From Bacteroidota bacterium (GTDB taxonomy: Bacteria; Bacteroidota; Bacteroidia; NS11-12g; UBA955), in contig RGEC01000086.1 of the NCBI GenBank assembly GCA_009918425.1, positions 1 through 8,670 of the forward strand: a stretch of 8,670 bases of DNA. The letters run 5' to 3'. Below are positions 1 to 7,224 of this stretch, piece by piece; position 1 is the first letter of the stretch; each line of letters starts with the position of its first letter. Below the pieces are notes generated by a model. That model was not told the DNA's origin, did no database searches, and worked only from the letters and a program-made list of their open reading frames with translations. The translations under genes were made by a program, and so were the position numbers.

Positions 1-4
1 GCGC

Positions 5-20
5 ATCTAATGAATTAGAT
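5..20. promoter_or_regulatory. Perfect 7-bp inverted repeat upstream of the multicopper oxidase operon
   Basis: The sequence ATCTAAT-GA-ATTAGAT is a perfect dyad with 7-bp arms and a 2-base centre, about 67 bp before the multicopper oxidase start. A T-rich run follows it. It could be an operator for the oxidase operon, or the weak AT-only stem of a terminator for a gene lying left of the window. No clear TAnnTTTG promoter is visible between it and the start codon. The rest of the first 87 bases shows no coding signal. Confidence 0.35.
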
Positions 21-87
21 ATTTATTTTACAGCCTTAAATTCCAAACGGCTAACCGCCCGCAATAAAAACAAACTACCTCCACCCC

Positions 88-1818
88 ATGAAATTACTTT
101 TCACCATGTTTTTTGGCCTTGGCAGTATCTCTGCCCATGCCCAATACAACAACATGTGGATCCCCGATACGTTATCGGGAACCAATTTTAACCTAACCAT
201 CAAAGACACCTTTGCACAGATCGTAAATAAAGGACAACAAACCATTACCGGTGGTATCAATGGCAAATTCTGGGGACCTACCCTGTTTGTTAAAAAAGGG
301 GATGAGGTTCACATGAATGTTACAAACAAACTCAACGACAGCACCACCATACACTGGCATGGCATGCATCTTCCGGCGGTTATGGACGGTGGACCTCACC
401 AGATTATCCCCCCCAACACCACCTGGAAACCTTATTGGAAAGTAACCAACGACGCAGCAACATACTGGTATCATCCACATTTGCACGAAATGACTATGGA
501 TCAAATCACCAAAGGCATTGGCGGACTGCTAATTGTGCGCGATTCTATCGAAAGCACACTGGCACTTCCCCGAAAATATGGCGTTGATGATATTCCGCTG
601 GTACTCACAGACAGAGACTTTAGCACATCCAACCAGATGACACCGGTTCCTTATGGCGACAGCATGCTCACCAACATGACCCTCAGAGCTCAATACAACG
701 TTCCCGCTCAGGTTATTCGTTTTCGCATATTAAATGCAGCCATAGAACGCAGCTTTAATTTGGGTTTTAGTGACGGCCGAAAATTTTATGTTATTGCATC
801 AGATGGTGGCTTGCTCAATGCACCGGTTTCCGTTACCAAATACCTGTTGCATGCGGGCGAGCGAATTGAAATTCTGGTAAACTGCACCGGTCAGGCGGGA
901 ACAACACTGGATCTTAAAGCATACAACTCCTTGCTGGGCGGAGCAATACCGGGAGGTGAAAGTTTTCCAAACGGCCCCTTTGCAAATTTTTTAGGCCACA
1001 AAGACTTTAATGTACTGCACATCAATATCGGCTCGCAATCTGCAAATCCTATTACAAGCATTCCGGCTTCATTAACAACCCTAAATTTGCTAAATACAGC
1101 AAACGCTACGATTACCCGAAAACTCACCATCAGCGACAGCACAGGCGTCACCAATCCTACCATTCTGGGGCCCAACGCATTTATTATCAATCACAAATTG
1201 TTTAAAATGGACTTCAACGAATACAATGTTCACTTAGGCAATACTGAAATCTGGGAAATCACCAGCACATCCGGTTTTGGCCACCCATTTCATATCCATG
1301 ATGTAGAGTTCAATATCATTTCAGTAAATGGTGCCGCACCCGCTGCCGCGCAGGCAGGCTGGAAGGATGTGGTATTTATACCCGGAAGAATGGGTGGTCC
1401 GGGTGGTGGCGGAACATCCAATGTTGTAAAATTCATTGCCCGGTTTGATGATTACGCCGATCCGCTACATCCGTTCATGTATCACTGCCACATTAGCCTG
1501 CATGAAGACGAAGGCATGATGGGGCAATTTGTGGTTACTGAATCTACGGGCTCAAACAAAAATAAAACCGGCAATATTCCGCTCACGGTGTATCCTAATC
1601 CGGCAAACAATAAAATCTATGTGGCATTCAAAGATAAATCCCTCTCTGCCTATTATATCATCATTACCGATATGCTGGGCAGAACCAAACTCATGCTGCC
1701 AAAACCCAATTTACATGACGGGATAGATATTGGCCATTTATCCAAGGGTATTTATCACATTACCATAATTGAAAATAAAACAAAACAAAGCATTACCAAA
1801 AACTTTGCGGTGGAGTAA
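88..1818 (+). CDS. Secreted multicopper oxidase (CueO/bilirubin-oxidase-like) with T9SS sorting domain
   Basis: This 576-residue three-cupredoxin enzyme should oxidise substrate (Cu(I), Mn(II), phenols or bilirubin-like compounds) at a type 1 copper and reduce O2 to water at the trinuclear site. All ligands are visible: HWHG (H89, H91), WYHPH (H129, H131), HPFHIH (H399, H402, H404) and YHCHISLHEDEGMM (H466, C467, H468, H472, axial M477). A signal peptide spans about residues 1-19, ending AHAQ. Residues ~498-576 form a T9SS type A domain beginning LTVYPNPANN, so export across the outer membrane is expected. A glycine-rich loop (GRMGGPGGGG, ~433-442) precedes the last copper motif. The ATG gives an intact signal peptide directly. 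The stop overlaps the next start as TAATG, implying translational coupling. The substrate cannot be told from sequence; cuprous oxidase is one option, but no copper chaperone or exporter gene is adjacent. Confidence 0.95.
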   Translation: MKLLFTMFFGLGSISAHAQYNNMWIPDTLSGTNFNLTIKDTFAQIVNKGQQTITGGINGKFWGPTLFVKKGDEVHMNVTNKLNDSTTIHWHGMHLPAVMDGGPHQIIPPNTTWKPYWKVTNDAATYWYHPHLHEMTMDQITKGIGGLLIVRDSIESTLALPRKYGVDDIPLVLTDRDFSTSNQMTPVPYGDSMLTNMTLRAQYNVPAQVIRFRILNAAIERSFNLGFSDGRKFYVIASDGGLLNAPVSVTKYLLHAGERIEILVNCTGQAGTTLDLKAYNSLLGGAIPGGESFPNGPFANFLGHKDFNVLHINIGSQSANPITSIPASLTTLNLLNTANATITRKLTISDSTGVTNPTILGPNAFIINHKLFKMDFNEYNVHLGNTEIWEITSTSGFGHPFHIHDVEFNIISVNGAAPAAAQAGWKDVVFIPGRMGGPGGGGTSNVVKFIARFDDYADPLHPFMYHCHISLHEDEGMMGQFVVTESTGSNKNKTGNIPLTVYPNPANNKIYVAFKDKSLSAYYIIITDMLGRTKLMLPKPNLHDGIDIGHLSKGIYHITIIENKTKQSITKNFAVE

Positions 1819-2417
1819 TGAAGTTTCGTTTGCCCATATTACCCTGCCTGGCACTTTTGCTGGTTGCAACAGCGTTTACTCAGCCACAAAATACATTTAT
1901 TAGGGATTTTGGTTTACCCAATGCAAACGGCAACTGGGTTTCTACGCAAAACTATCCGTCAGCCAAAGGCTTCATTGTTATTTTCACCTGCAATCACTGT
2001 CCGTTTGCTAAATTATATACCAAGAGGATGAATGATTTAAATACCCAATTCTCTAAAAATGACGTGCCATTGATAGCCATCAACAGCATGGACACTTTGG
2101 TATATGAAGATGAAACTTTTGCCTTAATGAAAATAAAAGCAAAACAAGATTCATTCAATTTCCCATACCTTCAGGATGCATCCCAATCGGTAGGAAAGCA
2201 ATTCAATGCAGCACACACCCCCATGGCGTTTGTGATTTGGAAAGAAACCCATGGATGGAAAATACGGTACAGCGGCGCGATTGATGACAATGGTGAACAC
2301 CCTGAAACAGCCACAGCATACGTTTCAAATGCCATCAACGAACTGCTGCAGCAAAAAAAAGTAAGTCTGCCCGAGACCCAATCCTTTGGATGCCGGATTT
2401 TCTATAGAAAACAATAA
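1818..2417 (+). CDS. Periplasmic thioredoxin-fold redoxin (PRX-like1 type, CNHC motif)
   Basis: This 199-residue protein has the peroxiredoxin/thioredoxin fold of the AhpC-TSA 'PRX_like1' group. The core strand reads FTCNHCPF, with C58 and C61 forming a CxxC-type pair. The cis-proline loop is HTP (133-135), and the tail GAIDD...SFGC (~153-192) is typical of that group, including a late cysteine (C192). A hydrophobic N-terminus (~1-21, ending ATAFTQ) looks like a signal peptide, so a periplasmic location is likely. There is no T9SS domain, unlike both flanking genes. The start overlaps the oxidase stop by one base and the sulfatase begins 6 bases after its stop, so all three are surely cotranscribed. 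The likely role is thiol-disulfide exchange or peroxide reduction; partners are unknown. It may service cysteines of its operon partners (inference). Confidence 0.85.
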   Translation: MKFRLPILPCLALLLVATAFTQPQNTFIRDFGLPNANGNWVSTQNYPSAKGFIVIFTCNHCPFAKLYTKRMNDLNTQFSKNDVPLIAINSMDTLVYEDETFALMKIKAKQDSFNFPYLQDASQSVGKQFNAAHTPMAFVIWKETHGWKIRYSGAIDDNGEHPETATAYVSNAINELLQQKKVSLPETQSFGCRIFYRKQ

Positions 2418-2423
2418 AACATT

Positions 2424-4049
2424 ATGAAACTAAAAATCATTGCTGCTGCATTTACATTGCTTTTATCTTTTGAAGCAAATGCCCAGCGAAATACCATCAT
2501 CATAATTGCCGACGATTTGGGTACGGATTATTTTGGATTTTACGAAAATTCCGTCGACACTGTTGATGTTCCGAATATTAGAAGCCTTTTGGCCAAAGGT
2601 GTTAGGTTTAAATACCTAATGAGCAATCCCGTTTGTTCTTCTACCCGAACCACCATTTTAACAGGCAGATATAGCTTTAGAACCGGCGTTGGTGGAATTG
2701 TGGGAGGGCTTGGCGGTTCGAATCAGATAGATACCGCTGAAATTTCCATCCCAAAATTGCTTAAAGTGCACAATCCGAATATAGCTAAGGCAAATATCGG
2801 AAAATGGCACTTGAAACAGGCCACACCGGCCATTAACCTCATAAGTCCGCTCTCACTTGGCTATGACTGGGCTGAAGGGCCTTTTATTGGTCAATTGCCC
2901 AGTTATACCAACTGGACCAAATACACCAACGGTGTGGCCAGCACAGTTACCAACTATGCCACTACCGAAAACGTAAACAATGCCGTTTCATGGCTAAAAG
3001 CACAAAAAAAATCGGCTCCGTTTTTCTTATGGCTGGCTTTCAATGCCCCGCATGAGCCACTGCATCTGCCACCTGCAGGCCTGCACAAATTCACTTCACT
3101 GAATGGCACACCGGCCAATATAAATGCACAACCCAAGGCCTATTTCAAAGCCATGATTCAGGCAATGGATCATGAGATTGGAAGGTTGTTCGACACCTTG
3201 CGCAGTATGAACAGATTTGACAGCACTGATATCATCTTCATAGGCGACAACGGCAATACCGCACGCACAGCGCAAATAAGTGATCTGAGCAAAGCCAAAG
3301 GCACTGTTTATGATTATGGCGTGAATGTTCCGTTAATTATTGCGGGACCATCCGTTGTTAAACCCGGCAGGGTTAGCCAGGCTCTGGTCAATACTGCCGA
3401 TTTGTTTGCTACCATGGTTGAGAATTTTGGCTACAGCAACTGGCGAAGCCGAATTCCCTCCAACAAACCCGTTGACGCTGTCAGCCTTATGCCTATTCTA
3501 AAAAACACAACAGATAGCATTCGCCCCTGGACCTTCAGCGAGATATTTAAACTAACCACAGACAGCAGCGACGGCAAGGCCATCCGAAGCAAAAATTACA
3601 AGCTCATTAAATTTGATTACGGTGCCGAGGAATTTTACAATATTGCCTCCGATCCATTGGAAAGCAATAATTTGCTTAAGGGCAGCCTATCCCAGACAGA
3701 GTTAACCAATTACCAATATTTATGTAATGAAATGAACAAGTTGCTGGGCAGCAATAAATACTGCAACAACAGTGTGAGATTGCACGATAAAAACCAAAAC
3801 AACGGCAGTGCTTTTGAGATTTTTCCCAATCCCACACATGGTATTGTAAGTGTAAAATTTAGTACTCAACGCACACTCCCAACCAAAATTATGGTAATGG
3901 ATATGTCCGGTAAGGTTTTTTACAGAAATGAAAAACCGGAAATCCGCCAAATACTCAATATTCATTGCCCCAATTGGAATAGCGGTCTCTATTTTGTAAT
4001 CGTTGTCCAAGACAATTTAGTGTTCACTAAAAAAATCGTATTGGAATAG
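2424..4049 (+). CDS. Secreted type I sulfatase with T9SS sorting domain, atypical CSSTR signature
   Basis: This 541-residue alkaline-phosphatase-fold sulfatase hydrolyses sulfate esters, with substrate unknown. Visible catalytic elements are the metal-binding ADDLG (D30, D31), the formylglycine cysteine C71 with R75, GKWHL (K127, H129), NAPHEP (H210), GDNGN (D275, N276) and the late lysine in AKGTVYDYGVNVPL (K292). The signature is C-S-S-T-R rather than the usual C-x-P-x-R (or C-x-A-x-R): serine replaces the +2 proline, which could affect recognition by the formylglycine-generating enzyme. A signal peptide (~1-21, ANAQ) and a C-terminal T9SS type A domain (FEIFPNPTHG, ~464-541) predict cell-surface or extracellular action, e.g. 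on sulfated polysaccharides. No glycoside hydrolase or SusCD pair is in view, so this is not an obvious polysaccharide-utilisation locus. It starts 6 bases after the redoxin gene, in the same operon. Confidence 0.92.
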   Translation: MKLKIIAAAFTLLLSFEANAQRNTIIIIADDLGTDYFGFYENSVDTVDVPNIRSLLAKGVRFKYLMSNPVCSSTRTTILTGRYSFRTGVGGIVGGLGGSNQIDTAEISIPKLLKVHNPNIAKANIGKWHLKQATPAINLISPLSLGYDWAEGPFIGQLPSYTNWTKYTNGVASTVTNYATTENVNNAVSWLKAQKKSAPFFLWLAFNAPHEPLHLPPAGLHKFTSLNGTPANINAQPKAYFKAMIQAMDHEIGRLFDTLRSMNRFDSTDIIFIGDNGNTARTAQISDLSKAKGTVYDYGVNVPLIIAGPSVVKPGRVSQALVNTADLFATMVENFGYSNWRSRIPSNKPVDAVSLMPILKNTTDSIRPWTFSEIFKLTTDSSDGKAIRSKNYKLIKFDYGAEEFYNIASDPLESNNLLKGSLSQTELTNYQYLCNEMNKLLGSNKYCNNSVRLHDKNQNNGSAFEIFPNPTHGIVSVKFSTQRTLPTKIMVMDMSGKVFYRNEKPEIRQILNIHCPNWNSGLYFVIVVQDNLVFTKKIVLE

Positions 4050-4075
4050 GGTCTGTAAAAACTGAATATATTACA

Positions 4076-4549
4076 ATGCAAAGTCCGGTTATAAAAGACA
4101 TACCCAATCTCTTATTGACGGGAATTTCTATGGAAATGTCGCTAAGCAACGACCAGACCCCTACCCTATGGGGTAAATTCAGACGACAGCAAAAACAGCA
4201 TTTCGCCGCCGACCCAGACTTTTTCTTTTCAGTGACTGTTTATCCTTCCCTGTATTTTGAAAATTTTAATCCCACAACCCTGTTTACAAAACACGCACTG
4301 GTAAAGCCTGAATATGCGGGAGAAATGGATTTGGGATGGGAAAGATTCTCTTTGCCCGGCGGATTATTCGCAGTCTTCAGCCACAAAGGCCCTGATTCTT
4401 CCATTTTTCAATACATCTACACACAATGGCTCCCACAATCTGGCTATGTGCTGGATAACCGACCACATTTTGAGAAACTGCCCAAAAACTATGTCCCCGG
4501 ACATCCAGATAGCGAAGAAGAAATCTACATTCCAATAGTGCCTATATAA
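4076..4549 (+). CDS. GyrI-like (AraC effector-binding type) small-molecule-binding protein
   Basis: This 157-residue stand-alone GyrI-like/SOUL-superfamily domain has no DNA-binding helices, signal peptide or membrane segment, so it is predicted cytoplasmic. Recognition rests on overall pattern: the central LPGGLFAVFSHKG strand (~93-105), the following helix with IYTQWLPQSGY (~113-123), and the ending PGHPDSEEEIYIPI (~140-153), all characteristic of GyrI-like domains. Such proteins bind hydrophobic or cationic small molecules and sometimes hydrolyse electrophiles; the ligand here is unknown. It begins 26 bases after the sulfatase and may be the last gene of that operon. Its 3' part exists again as a shortened copy at 7225-7339, there followed by doxX, so its original partner was probably doxX rather than the sulfatase. 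Confidence 0.8.
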   Translation: MQSPVIKDIPNLLLTGISMEMSLSNDQTPTLWGKFRRQQKQHFAADPDFFFSVTVYPSLYFENFNPTTLFTKHALVKPEYAGEMDLGWERFSLPGGLFAVFSHKGPDSSIFQYIYTQWLPQSGYVLDNRPHFEKLPKNYVPGHPDSEEEIYIPIVPI

Positions 4550-4634
4550 CCTTATTTTTATTATTGATTCAATTTTTTAATGTTGCAATCAAATTAAAAA
4601 ACATGATACTCTTAGTCGTAAAAATTCGTTTTGG
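4336..4634 (+). repeat. Left copy of duplicated gyrI 3' end / doxX 5' end
   Basis: Three blocks here recur at 7225-7425 in the same order and orientation. Block 1 (4336-4390 against 7225-7279) matches at 52 of 55 bases by my count. Bases 4391-4489 (33 codons) are absent from the right copy. Block 2 (4490-4549 against 7280-7339) matches at 46 of 60, most changes being silent third-position changes. After a looser stretch, 37 bases (4578-4614 against 7369-7405) are identical and include the doxX start codon. Similarity ends at about 4634. Confidence 0.9.
4603..4634 (+). pseudogene. 5' remnant of doxX (first ~10 codons, frameshifted)
   Basis: The ATG at 4603 opens MILLVVKI, matching the start of the intact DoxX protein at 7394 (MILLIVKIVL). 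One extra T near 4626 shifts the frame; removing it restores ...VKIVL. Similarity to doxX stops at about 4634. As it stands the frame reads 31 unrelated residues to a stop at 4696-4698 and overlaps the 3' end of the opposing SDR gene, so it is a dead fragment. It marks the left breakpoint of the inserted module. Confidence 0.8.
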
Positions 4635-4683
4635 ATGTGTCTATGCAGAAAAGCCGAAAAAAACTGGTTCTAAAAACTTTGAA

Positions 4684-5700
4684 TTATTTCTTAAGTGATG
4701 TCTCCACAGATTTAGCCGTGTCAAGAACAGTTTTCTGAAAGTTCATAGGTTTCCAATTAAATGTATTCATCGTATTACTGATATCAGCTTGCACTGTGTT
4801 TCCTACAAACGGCAACATACCCTTAGCCTCATCATTAAATTTTGCCATAAATTTTAATAAAAAGGTTGGAGCCAATTTGGTGCTTACTTTATCATATCCA
4901 TTTGCTTTTAAAATTTGAGCAATTTCTTGCATTGAATGTACTTTTTCTGTTGTGACAATGAACCGCTTTCCATTGGCATTTTCATTTTCTAATGCTGCAA
5001 CATGAATCGTTGCAACATCTCTCACATCAGACATCACTGAATTAGCACGAGGCAACATCGGTACTTTTCCATTAATTAACTTTTTGAAAAAATCCATCGC
5101 TTCATTAGCTAAATTACCCGTTAATGTTGGTCCGTAGATAGGTCCCGGGTTGACAACTACTAATTCCAACTTGGAAGCACCCGTTTGATGTTTTATGAAT
5201 TCCCAGGCACTTTTTTCAGCAAGCGTTTTACTTTTAAAGTAGGCAGTCACATTTTTGGCATCCACATTTGTCCAACTGTTTTGATCGATTTTAATGATGC
5301 CAGATTGCCCTCCTTGCATAGCAGCTGTTGATGAGGTAAGTACAATCCTTTTAACCCCGGCATTTTTGGCAGCTTTCAGGGCTCTTTGTGTACCATCAAC
5401 AGCCGGTTTTATTAATTCATTCTCATCTTTTGGTTCTTTTACTACAAAAGGCGACGCAACGTGTAATACATAATCGCAACCTTCCATTGCTTTTTCCCAA
5501 CCATCATCTTTCATTAGGTCAAGTTCACAAAACTCCAAATTACCATTGGGTTCTACCTCTTTTTTTATACCATTGATTACTTCATCAGTTTTGGATAGGC
5601 TTCTGACTGAACCTCTAACAGCATAGCCTTTTTTTAATAATTCGGCAGCACAATGCTGTCCTACATATCCTGATATTCCTGTCACTAATACTTTTTTCAT
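4684..5700 (-). CDS. NAD(P)-dependent extended SDR, dihydroflavonol-4-reductase/aldehyde-reductase-like
   Basis: This 338-residue extended short-chain dehydrogenase is the full length for the family. The N-terminal Rossmann motif is VTGISGYVG (6-14), and R33 after the second strand (RGSVRS) suggests NADPH preference. The active site is S123/S124 in LTSST plus YFKSK (Y154, K158). HVASP (80-84), NPGPIYGP (184-191) and RDVA (227-230) are typical of the dihydroflavonol reductase / aldehyde reductase / methylglyoxal reductase subgroup. It probably reduces a carbonyl compound to an alcohol; the substrate is not determinable. It lies 71 bases downstream of the DUF1330 gene on the same strand, likely in one transcript from the divergent promoter. 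A counted 60-base block (5041-5100) is 35% G+C, against 42-57% in blocks of genes outside the island, suggesting separate origin. Confidence 0.92.
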   Translation of the reverse strand: MKKVLVTGISGYVGQHCAAELLKKGYAVRGSVRSLSKTDEVINGIKKEVEPNGNLEFCELDLMKDDGWEKAMEGCDYVLHVASPFVVKEPKDENELIKPAVDGTQRALKAAKNAGVKRIVLTSSTAAMQGGQSGIIKIDQNSWTNVDAKNVTAYFKSKTLAEKSAWEFIKHQTGASKLELVVVNPGPIYGPTLTGNLANEAMDFFKKLINGKVPMLPRANSVMSDVRDVATIHVAALENENANGKRFIVTTEKVHSMQEIAQILKANGYDKVSTKLAPTFLLKFMAKFNDEAKGMLPFVGNTVQADISNTMNTFNWKPMNFQKTVLDTAKSVETSLKK

Positions 5701-5771
5701 TTTTTTTGATTTTTTAAATAAATATCAATCTCAGCTTTCACGGAGTTTGGATCATCTCATTTCTGTTAAGA

Positions 5772-6113
5772 TTACATTCCTGGTATAATTACCACCCTAC
5801 CTGCCTCAGATTGCAGTTCATTAATGCGAATTTTTTTATACGGTTCATACTCATCCGAGTTATACCAACCTTCGGCAGCTGCCAAACTGGGAAATTGAAG
5901 CACTGCAGCCCAATTTCCATTCCAATCTCCTTCTTTTACGGTTGGTGCAGGAGTGCCCGCTATCATTTGCCCGCCATGTTTTTGCAAAATAGGAATTGCA
6001 AATTGAGCATACCGTTGCATGAGTTCCTCAAGGCTTGCAACTTTCATTTGAACCATAATGTATACTGGCTTTGCTGCTTTGATACCGTCAGTGCTTTTTT
6101 CTTGATTTTCCAT
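5772..6113 (-). CDS. DUF1330 domain protein
   Basis: This 113-residue DUF1330 protein has a dimeric ferredoxin-like alpha/beta fold. Family hallmarks are KPVYIMVQMKV (15-25), LQKHGGQMIAGTPAPTVKEG (43-62), the W-AAVLQFPS--AA--WY segment (~68-84) and EYEPYKKIR (88-96). Function is unknown in the family, although the fold resembles small monooxygenases and stress proteins. It is longer than the usual ~95 residues because of a charged N-terminal extension of ~15 residues; Met20 is a possible alternative start, but the chosen ATG sits at a sensible distance (~25-30 bases) from the predicted promoter. It is the first gene of the minus-strand pair with the SDR, divergent from the HxlR regulator that probably controls it. 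Confidence 0.88.
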   Translation of the reverse strand: MENQEKSTDGIKAAKPVYIMVQMKVASLEELMQRYAQFAIPILQKHGGQMIAGTPAPTVKEGDWNGNWAAVLQFPSLAAAEGWYNSDEYEPYKKIRINELQSEAGRVVIIPGM

Positions 6114-6130
6114 TCTGTTGATTTTTTATT

Positions 6131-6180
6131 ACTTTTGTTTCGCAAGCAAAATTACAAAATAACTTTTGATTTGCAAGTAA
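6131..6180. promoter_or_regulatory. Paired 19-bp direct repeats, probable HxlR operator
   Basis: ACTTTTGTTTCGCAAGCAA (6131-6149) and ACTTTTGATTTGCAAGTAA (6162-6180) match at 16 of 19 positions. Their starts are 31 bp apart, about three helical turns, so both face the same side of DNA. They cover the -7 and -33 elements of the predicted minus-strand promoter. HxlR-type dimers commonly bind imperfect dyads between divergent genes and their own gene, so these are the best candidate sites for autoregulation and repression of the DUF1330-SDR pair. That assignment is inference. Confidence 0.6.
6147..6176 (-). promoter_or_regulatory. Bacteroidota-type promoter for the DUF1330-SDR pair
   Basis: On the minus strand, TTG (6176-6174) is followed by 19 bases and then TAATTTTG (6154-6147), a perfect TAnnTTTG -7 element at the standard spacing for the Bacteroidota primary sigma factor. 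Transcription would start near 6140 with a leader of ~25-30 bases before the DUF1330 ATG at 6113. On the plus strand, TACTTTTG (6130-6137) also fits TAnnTTTG and could serve the HxlR gene, but I see no -33 partner at the right distance. Confidence 0.6.
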
Positions 6181-6228
6181 TAAGTAAATTAATTGCAATT
6201 CACCAGTAATAATTAATGTTCACATAAC

Positions 6229-6660
6229 ATGGATTATAAATTTCGATGCGAATGTCCAATCACTTCAGCCCTTGATATTTTAGGGGATAAATGGATGTTG
6301 GTAATCATTAAGCAAATGCTTATTGAGGATAAGAAGACATTCAAAGACTTTATTGAAAGCGATGAGGCTATTGCAACTAATATCCTTTCTTCCAAGCTAA
6401 AATGTCTAGAAGAATTAGGTATCGTAATCAAAACACAACTTCCTGACAATAAAAAGACTAATCTATATCTATTAACAGAAAAAGGCTTGGCTTTAACTCC
6501 TATTATTGTTGAATTATCTATCTGGAGTGATGAAAATGTAAGGGAACTCAATTCAATTATGAGAGATAGTCCTGAAATTGTAATAATGAAAAATGATAAA
6601 AGTGCTTTTATTAAAATGATTCAAGAAAACTATAGAGCACAGATTGAAAAGTTTCATTAA
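6229..6660 (+). CDS. HxlR-family winged-helix transcriptional regulator
   Basis: This 143-residue HxlR (DUF24) regulator has the family signature CPITSALDILGDKWMLVII (9-27), where the Cys-Pro and DKW are hallmark residues. A recognition-helix region follows (~48-61, IATNILSSKLKCLE), then the wing (~65-82) and LTEKG (82-86). Beyond ~105 there is a ~35-residue lysine/glutamate-rich helical tail. C9 occupies the position of the redox-sensing cysteine of QorR, HypR and YodB; C7 and C59 are additional thiols. It is divergent from the DUF1330-SDR pair across a 115-bp gap that contains the likely operator. Expected role: repressor released by thiol-reactive electrophiles or oxidants (family knowledge plus inference). 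A counted block (6361-6420) is 35% G+C, like the SDR gene. Confidence 0.92.
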   Translation: MDYKFRCECPITSALDILGDKWMLVIIKQMLIEDKKTFKDFIESDEAIATNILSSKLKCLEELGIVIKTQLPDNKKTNLYLLTEKGLALTPIIVELSIWSDENVRELNSIMRDSPEIVIMKNDKSAFIKMIQENYRAQIEKFH

Positions 6661-7220
6661 CCATTTAGATACCTTTTGTCTGGTTTGTTGTGGCCTATAT
6701 TCTTATATCTAAGGGTTTTGGGCTACCTTTCTACTTCCTAACTAGCTTTTGCTTCTTACAAATAAATCGTGTCTGTAAACAAAGTTGGATTAGGTAAATT
6801 TATAAGTGTTAAGTTGAGCCAATGCTCCACCTGCCGAAATCGTTTTGCGTAGAATACTTTTTGTTTCAATGGCTGCCGTTGGAGGTAGCAGCGGCAGGTC
6901 GTTTTATGATATTTCTATGGTAAATTCTATCATTTTGTTAAAGTGTAATTTTTACACTTGTTCTCAATACAAGGGCAAAAACAATGAGAAATTACCCACG
7001 TTCAGCCGATAAGGGTAAATTTTATGCGCATTCTTATTTTGTCATAGGTTGTAAGGTCGTCCTGCCATTGCCCATAATTAACTATACCGGAAGGATTTCT
7101 CCTAAATAAAAACTTACTACAATTGAAATCATAGGCGATTTTGGCGAAGTTTTACCATTGTTTTATTCCTTTTTTAATTATCGTGCCGGCTTATTGCCAC
7201 CCGTAGGCTCCTCCGTTTAT
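6661..7220. other. 560-bp stretch without a convincing gene, right arm of the island
   Basis: All frames are broken by frequent stops. The longest plausible ATG frame is 41 codons (6984-7109), basic and unrecognised. Structure seen: ACCTGCCG (6829-6836) and its reverse complement CGGCAGGT (6892-6899), with further CTGCCG/CGGCAG copies between, and a tight 8-bp hairpin at 6941-6959. A frame running from ~7120 into the gyrI remnant (GDFGEVLPLFYSFF...) is open but matches nothing I recognise. The stretch looks like decayed or repeat-derived DNA rather than a working gene. No tRNA, CRISPR or insertion-sequence end is evident. Confidence 0.6.
6941..6959. repeat. Perfect 8-bp hairpin
   Basis: AAGTGTAA-TTT-TTACACTT is a perfect 8-bp inverted repeat with a 3-base loop, 280 bp after the HxlR stop. 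No U-tract follows and the stem is AT-rich, so it is a poor intrinsic terminator. It could be a protein-binding dyad or a transcript hairpin. Confidence 0.4.
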
Positions 7221-7224
7221 TTGA

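Noticed and set aside
5811..6209. 132-codon plus-strand open frame opposite DUF1330
   Set aside because: Antisense to a well-supported DUF1330 gene and crosses the divergent promoter; Phe/Ile/Leu-rich shadow reading.
6984..7109. 41-codon open frame (MRNYPRSADK...) in the non-coding stretch
   Set aside because: Short, no recognisable motif, and no homologue known to me. A weak AAGGG before the ATG means little in Bacteroidota. Noted only as a possibility.
7190..7212. Minus strand reads CCTACGGGTGGC, like the conserved 16S rRNA 341 region
   Set aside because: Only 12 bases match; the next bases differ and no other rRNA sequence surrounds it. Chance similarity.
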